Origin: Candidatus Pantoea persica
GTDB taxonomy: Bacteria > Pseudomonadota > Gammaproteobacteria > Enterobacterales > Enterobacteriaceae
NCBI RefSeq assembly: GCF_013753875.1
Contig: NZ_SMDS01000021.1
Span: forward strand, 1 to 64,000
DNA: 64,000 bases
Direction of reading: 5' to 3'
Below, piece after piece: positions 53,983 to 64,000 of the stretch. Position numbers and translations under genes: made by a program. The notes beneath the pieces were generated by a model. The model was given only the letters and a program-made list of their open reading frames with translations. It was not told the origin of the DNA and did not search any database. Positions within the stretch are counted from its first letter, which is position 1. Every line of letters starts with the position of its first letter.

Positions 53983-55304
53983 ATGGATTTTCTTGCCTGG
54001 ATGGCGGCCACCGGCTGCCTGTGGCTGGCTTCGGGGTGGATCCACCGCGGGCCGGTGACCTCATTTGGGCTTTATCTGCTAGCTGGCATCCTCTGCGCAC
54101 CCTGGGTATTCGACGTGATGCAGATAGATATTCTGCAGCATGCGGAAGCCGCCGCGCATATCATCGAAATCACCATGGCCGCCTCGCTGTTTATTACCGG
54201 GCTCAAGCTGCGCCTGCCGCTGCGCGCGCACAGCTGGCGCGTCGGCATGCATCTCGCCTTTCCCGCCATGCTGCTAACGGTTGGCGGCATGACGCTGCTG
54301 GTCCACTGGCTGACCGGCTTTGACTGGCCGATGGCGCTGGCGTTCGGCGCCATCGTTGCGCCGACCGATCCCGTGCTGGCGAGCCTGATTTCCGTCAACG
54401 ACGCACGCGATGACGACGCGCTGCGCGTGGCGCTCTCTAGCGAGGCGGGCATGAACGACAGGTCGGCGCTGCCGCTGATGATCCCGGCTCTGCTGCTGTT
54501 TAACGGCGAAAGCCTCACCTGGAGCAGCTTCGGTCACTGGACGGTGATTGAGGTGATCTGGGGCATCGTCGGCGGGCTGGGACTGGGCTTCATGTTTGGA
54601 CGGCTGGCCGGCTTGCTGGCGGTGCGGCTGCGCAGTGCGCACGGCGATGTGGCGCCCAATGATTTCCTCGCGCTGGCGCTGATCGCCCTCAGCTATGCGG
54701 CGGTGGAGGCGATCGGCGCCTCTGGCTTTCTCGCCACCTTCGCCGCGCCGAGCTGCGGGTGTTCAAAGCTCATCAGCCGGAAGAGCTGAGCGAAGAGGAG
54801 CGCGTGCTGCCCGCCGAGGCACTGGTCAATCCCAATAACCGCCTTGAGCACGCCGGTGAAAGCGGCGGCATGGTGTGAAGTCGGTGGGGCTGGTGGTCAG
54901 CGAAGCCCTGTCGTTTGGTGATACTATTGAGCGCCTGCTGGCGGCAGCAATGATGGTGGTGCTGGGCGTCACGCTGGCGCACCACTGGAACCTTGACGGC
55001 AATTATTCTTGCGCTGCTGCTGTTTTTCGTAGTGCGCCCGCTGGCGGTATGGCTGACGACGCTGCACTGCGGCATGCCGATCATGCGACGCCTGCTGATC
55101 GGTTGGCTGGTGATCTGCAGCATCGGCAGTATTAACTATATCGCCTTCGCCTGAGTATACGGCATGGCGGGACAGCAGGCCGAAACAATGGTCGATATGG
55201 CGCTGACACTGGTGGTGTGCAGCATTGTGATTCATGGCGTGACGGTAACGCCGCAGCTGAACTGGCGTACCGCGCGCCTTTCCGCCCGGCAGAACGATGA
55301 GTAA
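53983..55304 (+). pseudogene. cation:proton antiporter (CPA1/NhaP-like), broken
   Basis: Monovalent cation/H+ antiporter. The first ten or so helices are in frame, including FGAIVAPTDPVLASLISVND and SEAGMNDRSALPLMIPALLL, with the buried acidic residues expected for CPA1. A frameshift near 54750 (FAAP) and further shifts near 54880 and 55003 follow, with pieces FKAHQPEELSEEERVLPAEA and LLLFFVVRPLAVWLTTLHCG in other frames, then TGA at about 55152. The native end is TARLSARQNDE. Confidence 0.85.
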
Positions 55305-55333
55305 ACCGTCACCCGATTAAAACAGGAGCAAAT

Positions 55334-55688
55334 ATGAAAAGCCATTATTGATTCTACTGGGGCTGCTGGCCTCATCCGCCGCGCTGGCCGCGGATGACGA
55401 CACCAATATTCCGCAGGAGAACGTCTACGCCAGCCAGCTCTGCCATATCGTCAGCGGCGAAACGCAGGTCGGCACGGCGGATTCCTACGTGCAAAAAAAA
55501 GATGAAAAGCTACACGGCGATGAGCAAATCCTCCAGCGCGATGAACCAGCCGCAGTTCGACGAGGATGTAGCGAATGAAGTGGCGAACGCCAGGCTGCCG
55601 CTGGGAAGAAGATGAGCGCGGCAAACTGCGCGCCAACGAGCAGCAGTGCGAACAGACTGTCATGACGCAGTTCCAGCAGGAAGATTAA
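55334..55688 (+). pseudogene. small exported protein, frameshifted
   Basis: An aggag-ATG start (MKSHY, then TGA in frame at once). One base away, the frame gives a signal peptide-like LLGLLASSAALAADDDTNIP and the mature part NVYASQLCHIVSGETQVGTA. A run of eight A near 55493 shifts the frame again, after which NQPQFDEDVANEVANARLPL and a final block to TVMTQFQQED can be followed. A periplasmic protein of about 115 residues that I do not recognise. A terminator follows. Confidence 0.7.
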
Positions 55689-55718
55689 GCGCGGCCGTTG
55701 AGGTCTGTCGCGCTAAAA

Positions 55719-55743
55719 ACGCGTCCTGAGGGCACGTTTTTTT
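55719..55743 (+). terminator. terminator
   Basis: Imperfect stem acgCgtcct/agggcAcgt (one C-A mismatch) with a run of seven T, 30 bases after the small exported protein gene. Confidence 0.7.
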
Positions 55744-55864
55744 GTGGCGTTTTTCCCCGAATTGCGTACATAATCGCCAACAGTTGATTAACATCACATA
55801 ATAACAGCGCCGCCGCAGGCAGGCGCGTCTGAATCAGCATACTGGTATTGACTCAACGGGCATC

Positions 55865-56757
55865 ATGATCACGCGTCGACACTTCCTTCTCGGTTTCAGG
55901 GCAGCTCTTCTCTCTCTATGACAACAGGCCAGCTTTTTGCTCGCGACGAGGTTATTCCGCTGTGGCCGGACGAGCCGCCAGGCGGCGGGCCCGGGGCCGT
56001 TGCGCGTCAATAAGCATGGATCTTGGGGCAATGTGGCCAGCCTGGCCATTCAGCGCTTTCGGCCAGGAAACCCCAACGGCGAAGCGGTGCTGATCGCCGG
56101 CGGCGGCGGCTACAAGTTTATCGGCATAGGGTGCGAGGCCTGGCCCGTGGCGCGCTGGCTCAACAGCAACGGCTACACCGCCTACGTGCTGAGCTATCGG
56201 CTACCAGAAGAGAATTGGCAGGCGGGCCATCTGGCACCGCTGCAGGATGCGCAGCGCGCTATTCGGCCAGTGCGCTCGTTTGAGCGCAAGGTACAGTGCT
56301 GGGCTTTTCAGCAGGTGGCCATCTGCTTGGCATGGCCGCTGAGCGACCCGATTTCCGCTCCTATTCCGCGCAGGACGCGCTCGATCAGGTGGTGCCGAAA
56401 GTCGACAGCGTCGGCCTGATCTATCCAGTCATTACGCTGGAAGCGCCCTATACCCACACCACAACGCACCGCATTCTGGTAGGCAACAACGCCTCGCCCG
56501 CCGAAGAGGCGAGCTGGTCAGTGCAGAACTACGTTACCCGCAGCTATCTGCCCACCTTCCTGGCGCAGGCGGAAGATGACCCCGTTTCCAACCCCTTTAA
56601 TACCGAGCTGATGCGCGATACCTGTCGCCGCAACCGCGTGCCGGTCGAGCTGATCGAAATCAGCCGCGGCGGCTACGGTTTTGGCCTCGGCAAAGCGGGA
56701 TCCCCCGCCGTGCTGTGGGACCAGGCCTACGTGCGCTGGCTCGACCGCCTCAGCTGA
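55865..56757 (+). pseudogene. alpha/beta hydrolase esterase (acetyl xylan esterase/BD-FAE-like), broken
   Basis: Esterase with a possible Tat/Sec leader beginning MITRRHFLLGFRAALLSL, then TGA at about 55919. The middle (NPNGEAVLIAGGGGYKFIGI, LAPLQDAQRAIR) and the C-terminal part (VLGFSAGGHLLGMAAERPDF) are in different frames, with a shift near 56290. The nucleophile motif GFSAGGH and acid region AEDDPVSN survive, but the catalytic GGHGF motif reads GGYGFGLG, a His to Tyr change explained by C to T. Convergent with yneE, with adjoining stop codons. Confidence 0.83.
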
Positions 56758-57672
56758 TCAGGTCAGGATGCGACAGCGGTCCGGCTCCAGCGCGGGCGGC
56801 AGCGGAAAGTCGTCGTTCATCTCCCACAGGCTGCGCTAGATGCTGACGCACAGGACGTTAAGTGGCAGATCGTTGGCCTCAACGCCGAAGGGATCCTCCA
56901 GCTCTTCCGATACCTACTCTAGCGCCAGAAAGGTATAGGAGATAAACATCGACACCAGCGGCGTCATGCCGAGCTGATCGTTTACCAGCGCAAACGGCTG
57001 CAGGGTGCAGAACAGGGAAACGGTGCGGTGCAGGATCAGCGAGTAGGCGAAGGGGATCTGCGTCGAGGCGATGCGCTCGCAGTCGCCCAGCGTCTGCGAC
57101 AGGCGGTTGAGGTTTTCATCCATGCTCTGCCAGAGAATATCGGAGACCTTTCCCTGCTGGCGCTGCTCCCCCAGCCACTGCCCTATGCACAGCAGCGTCC
57201 TGCTGGCCGGCATCGGACTGGCCAGCACCGCGTCGCGCCAGCGCGGCAGCAGCAGCCGCGTCAGATCGGCGCGCGCCTCGCTTTCGCGCAGCTGGTGCTT
57301 CATGCTGTAGCTGAACGCTATCTGCAGCGCGGCGAATTCGCGCGCCTCTTCTTTCTCCAGCGGCACGCTTTTTACTTGGCGCAGCAGCGAGCGGTGGGTA
57401 ATCAGCATATTGCTACAGAGCGTGCGCGCTTCGGTAAAGCGCGCATAGCTGGCGTTGTTGCGAAAGCCGAGAAAAATCGCCAGCGCCACGCCGAGCAGGC
57501 TGAAAGGCGCGGTCGTAAGGTGAATGCTGAGCGATTCATACCACGGATAGCAGACGATGGCGGTCAGGGAGATTGCCAGATTCAGCGACAGTCGAAAGCC
57601 GATTTTCGGCAGCACCGAGCCGTGCCAGCCCAGCAGCCGACAAAACCAGTGTTGGTCAGGACGAACAATCAT
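56758..57672 (-). pseudogene. yneE: bestrophin-like channel YneE interrupted by two amber codons
   Basis: RFP-TM/bestrophin family membrane protein, about 304 residues in E. coli. It starts MIVRPDQHWFCRLLGWHGSV; an earlier in-frame ATG at 57789 is less likely. Helices and the block GVALAIFLGFRNNASYARF are in frame throughout. The only lesions are two TAG codons, near 56922 (FLALE*VSEELEDPFG) and near 56840 (CVSI*RSLWEMND), with the native end RCRILT intact beyond them. The product without the last ~55 residues would lack conserved sequence, so it is listed as a pseudogene. Confidence 0.85.
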
Positions 57673-57909
57673 AGTGAGTGCGATGAGCAGGTCGTTTTTA
57701 TATGCGTTAAGCCTACTTCGCCGACGCGACGAACGCGAATAATGGCGCGATTTTCCCGCTGCTGCATGGATAAAATTTTTTATTATCAACTATCTAAAAG
57801 AAATTTTGATAAGTTGTAAAATTCTTTCCGTTATCTCCTGGCGGCGGGTCTGCGTAAAGTTCATCTCAACGGAAACACAATATTCAACCTCCTTGAGAGG
57901 AACACTACA

Positions 57910-58568
57910 ATGTCTAAATTCGACCCGCTGGACCCACAGAACTCAACTACTGATTTTTATCGACCACCAGCCGCAGATGTCATTCGGCGTCGCCAATATT
58001 GATCGCCATCAGCTTAAAAAATAATACCGTCGCCCTGGCCAAGGCGGGAAAAATCTTTAACGTGCCGGTGATTTACATCTCGGTCGAAACCGAAAGCTTT
58101 AGCGGCTATATCTGGCCGGAGCTGCTGGCGGTGCATCCGGAATCGAAGCCGATTGAGCGCACCTCGATGAACTCTAGGGAAGATGCGAAACTTGTCGAGT
58201 CGGTAGAGAAAACCGGGCGTAAGAAGCAAGTGATCTCGGCGCTCTGGACCGAAGTTTGTCTGACGTTCCCGGCGCTGATGGCGCTGAAAGCGGGCTACGA
58301 GGTTTACGTAGTGACCGACACCTCCGGCGGCACCAGCGTGGACGCCTACGAACGCTCCATGCAGCGCATGGTGCAGGCCGGCACGATTCCGGTCACCTGG
58401 CAGCAGGTGCTTCTCGAGTACCAGCGTGACTGGTCGCGTAAAGAGACCTACGACGCGGTGATGGATCTGGTGCGTGAACACAGCGGCGCCTACGGCATGG
58501 GCGTGGATTACGCCTACACCATGGTGCACAAGGCGCTGGCGCGCCAGGCCTTAGTCAGGCTGCAATAA
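57910..58568 (+). pseudogene. isochorismatase-family hydrolase (YcaC-like), frameshifted
   Basis: Cysteine hydrolase of the isochorismatase/nicotinamidase fold. It starts MSKFDPLDPQNS; a one-base loss at about 57943 shifts the frame, and FIDHQPQMSFGVANIDRHQL, with the catalytic Asp, continues in the second frame. An extra A in a run near 58018 shifts it again to NNTVALAKAGKIFNVPVIYI. The remainder is open, including the catalytic Cys in WTEVCLTFPALMALKAGYEV. A perfect terminator hairpin follows. Confidence 0.85.
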
Positions 58569-58576
58569 GGGGTAAA

Positions 58577-58613
58577 CAGGTAAAAGTCCCGCGATGGACT
58601 TTTACCTGTTTTT
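58577..58613 (+). terminator. strong rho-independent terminator
   Basis: Perfect 13-bp stem CAGGTAAAAGTCC/GGACTTTTACCTG with a 6-base loop and five T, nine bases after the isochorismatase-like gene. Confidence 0.92.
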
Positions 58614-58774
58614 GCTGATCGAGCGACGGTCGCCGCCGCGAGAGAAAAGAGGCCGCATATTGCGGCCTTACTCTCATACATACGCTTCCCCCGGCTCCTC
58701 TTTACCTGTCTTGCTAATGACGGGTTCTTTCTTCTGTGTCAGGATCTGCGCATGTTTTTTCAGTGTCAGGAAAG

Positions 58775-59685
58775 ATGAAGAAGAAAAACAGAACCCCGAC
58801 CCCGCACGATGCGACTTTCCGGCAGTTTCTCGGCCAGCCCAGCGTCGCTCGCAACTTTATAGAACTCCACCTTCCTGCCGAACTGCGTGCTCTGTGCGAT
58901 CTCAGCACGCTGAAGCTTGAGTCCGGCTCTTTCGTTGAGGACGACCTGCGTCAGTACTTCAGCGACGTGCTGTTCAGTCTGAAAACCCGCCGCGGCGATG
59001 ACGGCTATGTGCATGTGCTGATTGAACATCAGTCCACGCCCGACAGGCACATGGCGTTTCGACTGATGCGCTATGCTGTGGCCGCCATGAAGCGTCATCT
59101 GGCGGGGCACAAAAAGCTGCCGCTGGTCGTTCCGCTGCTATTTTACGCTGGCAAGCGCAGCCCTTATCCCTTTCCTTACCCGCTGGCTGGACAAATTTAG
59201 CGATCTGGCGCTGGCGGAAAGCGTCTATGGCAACGCGTTTCCGCTGTGGACGTTACCGTGATACCGGATGAAGAGACCTCTGAGCATCGCAGCATGCCGG
59301 CGCTCACTCTGCTGCAAAAGCATATCCATCAGCGGGACCTGGCGGAGGTAATAGACAGGCTGACGTCAGTTTTACTGGCGGGCTGGCTCTCTTCTTCCCA
59401 GATATTAACGCTGGGACACTATATTGTTCAGGCAGGGGAGGCCACCGATGGTGGCGCCTTTCTCCACGAGATGGCACAGCGGATGCCGCAACAGAAGGAT
59501 GCACTGATGACCATTGCAGAACAGCTTAAGCAGGAAAGCAGACTCGAAGGAAAAAGCGTTAAGGCATAGTTAAAGTCGCACTCAGCCTGCTGAAAATGAA
59601 AATGCCGCGCGAGGCGATTATGTAGGCCACCGGCTTGACTGAAGAAGAGCTGAACCGCGTTCAGGCCAGTGAACGAAACGCCTGA
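58775..59685 (+). pseudogene. Rpn-family recombination-promoting nuclease (YhgA-like), broken
   Basis: PD-(D/E)XK nuclease/putative transposase family PF04754. It begins [20 protein letters not shown] and keeps [18 protein letters not shown] and the active-site segment [20 protein letters not shown]. Frameshifts lie near 59180 (RSPYPF) and 59247 (GNAFPL). The C-terminal part DVTVIPDEETSEHRSMPALT is open to a TAG at 59567, and a second TAG occurs at about 59623, both followed by family-like sequence (LKVALSLLKMKMPREAIM, ATGLTEEELNRVQ). In relatives these sites are typically Gln. Confidence 0.85.
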
Positions 59686-59740
59686 TGCAACTCCGGTCAG
59701 AGATTAGCAGGGGCAGCATTGGCTGGCCCGCCGATAATCT

Positions 59741-61095
<1,355 letters not shown>

Positions 61096-61220
61096 TGTGT
61101 ATCCATCCGGTTACGAGAGTCTGGTCGGGATTGTAACGCTGAGAGACGAGACGGCGCAAAGTTTGCACCTATGATTGTAATAGGGTTGAATTCCTCCCAT
61201 CACTGACAGGGAAGCATAGC

Positions 61221-62132
61221 ATGCGGTTTACATTTCTCGGCACTGGCGGCGGCGCGCCCAGCCTGCAACGCAACGTCACCTCTATCGCCTTTACCCACTC
61301 GCCGCGCGGCGACACCTGGCTGTTCGACTGCGGCGAAGGGACGCAGCTCCAGTACATGCGTTCGCCGCTCAGGCCGGGGCGCATGAATAAAATTTTTATT
61401 ACCCACCTGCACGGTGACCATCTTTTCGGCCTGCCGGGTCTGTTGACCAGCCGCTCCATGGGCGGCATCACCGAGCCGCTGACCATTTACGGCCCGCCGG
61501 GCATCAAACTTTTCGTGGAGACCGCGCTGTCGCTGAGCGGCTCCTATACCGACTATCCGCTGGGGATTGTTGAGATCGAGGCGGGCACGGTGCTCGACGA
61601 CGGCGAGTTCCGCGTCAGCGCTTGGCCGCTGGTGCATCCGCTCACCTGCTTCGGCTACCGCATTGAGCAGCACGACAAGCCGGGCTTTCTCGACGCCGCG
61701 CGCCTGAAAGAGGAGGGCGTGCCGCGCGGACCCTGGTATAAGCAGCTGAAAGCGGGAGAGATTGTGACGCTGGAAGATGGCCGGGTGATTAACGGCGCGG
61801 AATATCTCGGCCCGGCGACCAAAGGCAAAACGCTGGCCATTTTCGGCGATACCGCGCCGACGCCGATGGCGCTGCAGCTGGCGGCGGATGTCGATCTAAT
61901 GGTGCATGAGGCCACGCTGGAGGCGGCGCTGCAGGAGAAGGCTAATGGGCGCGGCCACTCCACCACGCTGCAGGCGGCGCAGGCGGCGAAAGAGGCGGGC
62001 GCGAAACGCCTGATCGTGACCCATTTCAGCTCGCGCTATCTGCCGCGCGATATGCCGCGTTTGCTGGAGGAGTGCCGCTCGGTGTTTCCCGACACCGAAC
62101 TGGCGCACGATCTGGCGGTATTTACGCTGTAG
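61221..62132 (+). CDS. rnz: ribonuclease Z / RNase BN
   Basis: Intact 303-residue metallo-beta-lactamase-fold nuclease that processes tRNA 3' ends and some mRNAs. It has the HxHxDH zinc motif in [36 protein letters not shown] for a bridging Asp, and the C-terminal VTHFSSRYL. Start ATG after an agggaag site. In E. coli the gene has an exonuclease as well as endonuclease function. It is flanked by pseudogenes on both sides and ends in TAG. Confidence 0.95.
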   Translation: MRFTFLGTGGGAPSLQRNVTSIAFTHSPRGDTWLFDCGEGTQLQYMRSPLRPGRMNKIFITHLHGDHLFGLPGLLTSRSMGGITEPLTIYGPPGIKLFVETALSLSGSYTDYPLGIVEIEAGTVLDDGEFRVSAWPLVHPLTCFGYRIEQHDKPGFLDAARLKEEGVPRGPWYKQLKAGEIVTLEDGRVINGAEYLGPATKGKTLAIFGDTAPTPMALQLAADVDLMVHEATLEAALQEKANGRGHSTTLQAAQAAKEAGAKRLIVTHFSSRYLPRDMPRLLEECRSVFPDTELAHDLAVFTL

Positions 62133-62720
62133 CCTTGGCCCGTGCGCTAGCGCTGCAGCGCCGGCCAGCGCAGCGAACAGCACCGGCAGCGCGCTCAGCA
62201 GCAGCGCCGTCGGGCGGCCCAGCCTGGCGCGCAGCCGCTGCTGCAGATAGCCGCGAAAAAATGCCTCCTCCGCCAGCGCGACGAAAAAGAGATTTGCCAG
62301 CATAAAGCGTCCCAGCCAGTCCGGCAGGTGGCGCTCGAAGCCGAGTCCGCCCGGCAGCAGCGCCAGCCACGCCAGCGTGCGGCGCGGCGGGCAGGTGCGG
62401 GCGCGAAATAGCGACGGCGCGCAGGCCAACAGCACAAAGGGAATCAGCGCCTTATCGGCGTTGAAGCTGAAGGCGCCAGGCAGGCTGTGCGGCCCAATCG
62501 GCGCGCCATTGAGCTGCGGCACGCGCTGGAAACCGGGGAAAAGGCGCAGAAACAATTCAACGGCAATAGCCGCCAGCGCCAGTTCGTCGCTGCGCTGCGC
62601 GATGCCGCGTCGGCGCAGCCAGGCCAGCAGAGGCAGCGCGGCGACCGTAACAATCTGCTGCATCAGCACCAGCGCGCAGGCCAGCACTATCCAGACTGAC
62701 AGGTCGGCCAGCGTTGACAT
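62133..62720 (-). pseudogene. CPBP-family intramembrane protease, truncated
   Basis: CAAX protease/bacteriocin-processing family. Hydrophobic segments from MSTLADLSVWIVLACALVLM onward, with motif 1 EEAFFRGYLQQRLRARLG. After LLLSALPVLFAALAGAAALA the gene breaks off: the second and third motifs, with the conserved His residues that bind metal, are missing. The native stop is lost too, so the frame runs on for more than 230 bases antisense through rnz; that extension is not a real coding region. Confidence 0.82.
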
Positions 62721-62729
62721 ACGGCAATA

Positions 62730-63509
62730 TTACTCCGCGACGATCTGCGTCACGCTGTAGTGTCCAGTGCCGGTCGGCACCAGCTTCTTGTGCAGCCACG
62801 GCAGCAGATCGTTCATCTGCTGCGCCAGCTTCCACGGTGGGTTAATGACGATCATGCCGCGCTGATCGCTGTCGGGACGCATGGCCAGCTCGATCTGCCG
62901 AATATTGCGAATGCCGGTCGCCTCCAGATCGCGCAGACGCCGGTCGCGAAGCGCTTGTGGCCTTCGTGAATCGCTTTGACCACCGCTTGGTAGTCGCTTT
63001 TCAGCTCGTAGGGCGGATCGATCAGGATCATGCCGCGGCGGGTCGGCGGCGGCAGCTTCGCCTTCAGCTGCTGATAGCTATCGATGCGCTCGACGCGGGC
63101 GCGGCTGTCTTTCAGGAAATCGCCGCGCAGCAGGGGGGGGGGGGGAGTCGCTCGGGTGCAGTTCGGTGAGCTGCAGCTTATCCTCTGCGTGCAGCAGATG
63201 ACGCGCAATCAGCGGCGAGCCGGGATAGTAGCGCAGCGTGCCGCTGTGGTTGAGGTCGCGAATGGCTTTGAAGTAGGGCTTCAGCAGTTCCGGCGCGTCC
63301 GGCTGCTGCCAGATGCAGGCGATGCCTTCCAGATATTCACCGGTGCGTTCGGCGTGCTCGCCGCTCAGCAGGTAGCTGCCTGCGCCTGCGTGGCTGTCGA
63401 GACAGGGAAACGGCTTCTCTTTCCCTTGCAGCGCGCTAATGATCAGGCTCTGTACGGTGTGTTCATCGGCATGGTTGCCGGCGTGAAAACTGTGGCGATA
63501 GCTCAGCAT
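62730..63509 (-). pseudogene. rlmJ: 23S rRNA (A2030-N6) methyltransferase RlmJ, frameshifted
   Basis: RlmJ methylates A2030 of 23S rRNA. It starts MLSYRHSFHAGNHADEHTVQ (relatives: HADVLKHT, so two codons are lost), then SHAGAGSYLL and RYYPGSPLIARHLLHA. At the LTELHPSD block a run of 13 C (on this strand) shifts the frame; LRGDFLKDSRARVERIDSYQ and the catalytic LIDPPYE follow in another frame. A second break near 62945 removes about 18 codons, before EATGIRNIRQIELAMRPDSD. The native end is SVTQIVAE. Confidence 0.9.
63133..63145 (+). repeat. G13 mononucleotide tract in rlmJ
   Basis: Thirteen consecutive G on the plus strand (C on the rlmJ strand), inside the LTELHPSD-xxL-RGDF part of rlmJ. With 12 or 15 bases the two halves would be in one frame. 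Long G tracts are highly slippery during replication and also error-prone in sequencing. Confidence 0.95.
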
Positions 63510-63737
63510 AACAGTGGAGATTCCGCGGTTGGCGTAAAAAAGGGCGTACTGCAAGTAAGCACGATCATACCTGCTGAAGGGGAAAAATGCTGGTCGATCC
63601 TCAGACGCGGCGCGCGCCCAGCTGTTTCTTCGCCGCTCAGTCGGGGCCGCCATTGATTTTCGCTACACTTAACCGCATGTTAATACGATTGCGTTGCGCG
63701 CGCTGTCGCGCCCCATACATTGAACAAGGACTGCACT

Positions 63738-64000
63738 ATGACCAATCCGTTACTCCAGCCTTTTACGCTGCCGCCTTTTTCCGCCATTCAGCCTGAGCAT
63801 GTGCTGCCTGCCGTCGCCGAGGCGCTGAACGAATGCCGTGCGACAGTAGAGAAAGTCGTGGCGCAGGGCGCGCCCTACACCTGGGCGAATCTGGTGCAGC
63901 CGCTGGCCGAGGCGGATGATCGCCTGGGCCGCATTTTCTCACCGGTCAGCCATCTTAACTCGGTAAAAAACAGCCCAGAGCTGCGTCAAGCCTATGAAGA
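63738..64000 (+). CDS. prlC: oligopeptidase A, N-terminal part
   Basis: M3 zinc metallopeptidase that degrades signal peptides and other oligopeptides in the cytoplasm. The window contains the first 87 codons, MTNPLLQPFTLPPFSAIQPE onward, which align well with E. coli PrlC; the HExxH motif lies beyond the end. An aagga site precedes the ATG. It is divergent from rlmJ as in E. coli. No lesion in the visible part. Confidence 0.92.
   Translation, partial: MTNPLLQPFTLPPFSAIQPEHVLPAVAEALNECRATVEKVVAQGAPYTWANLVQPLAEADDRLGRIFSPVSHLNSVKNSPELRQAYE

Overview
The window looks like part of a chromosome from a Pantoea/Erwinia-like member of the Enterobacterales that is in an early to middle stage of genome decay, as expected of a recently host-restricted (for example insect) symbiont. 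The DNA is GC-rich. The left end follows the E. coli rrnC neighbourhood gene for gene: 5S rRNA end, tRNA-Asp, tRNA-Trp, hdfR, maoP, comM/yifB, then ilvLGMEDA, ilvY and ilvC. The placement in Pantoea/Erwinia and the symbiotic lifestyle are inferences from gene content and decay pattern, not from a marker-gene phylogeny.

Layout. 1-2700: rRNA/tRNA tail, hdfR, maoP, and a collapsed comM remnant. 2583-11700: a complete isoleucine/valine block (ilvL leader and attenuator, ilvG, ilvM, ilvE, ilvD, ilvA, ilvY, ilvC); every gene is open, unlike almost everything after it. 11700-26100: broken aldo/keto reductase, LysR regulators, yhjE, yhjC, PhzF-like, GST, MocR, LysE, phosphoketolase and mqo; yhjD and an SDR are intact. 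26500-38600: intact mntP, then a ruined D-amino-acid dipeptide uptake and breakdown cluster (dgcN, dgcA, ABC ATPase, permease, binding protein, M19 dipeptidase, LysR), truncated genes joined by deletions or inversions, and a Phd/VapC-like pair whose toxin gene has a stop codon. 38700-40720: fluoride riboswitch with crcB, a TIM-barrel isomerase and the esterase ypfH, all open. 41000-59700: nearly continuous pseudogenes, including HD-GYP, kdpFABCD, yqhA, an MFS carrier, an antiporter, an esterase, yneE, an isochorismatase-like gene and an Rpn-like nuclease. 59740-64000: broken gor, intact rnz, broken CPBP protease, broken rlmJ, and the start of prlC.

How it fits together. The protected function is branched-chain amino acid synthesis with its regulation (attenuator, IlvY operators). 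The lost functions are peripheral: high-affinity potassium uptake, D-amino dipeptide catabolism, malate:quinone oxidoreductase, phosphoketolase, glutathione reductase, c-di-GMP turnover, exporters and their LysR/GntR/MocR regulators. Decay happens through one-base indels, tract slippage, mostly amber stop codons, and many deletions of three to over a hundred codons. I see no insertion sequence, prophage or CRISPR array. The most distinctive signals are a sevenfold 7-bp repeat in kdpC, a G13 tract in rlmJ, a 3-residue loss in the CrcB signature together with a mismatch in its fluoride riboswitch, and several pseudogenes that stay open despite motif-removing deletions.
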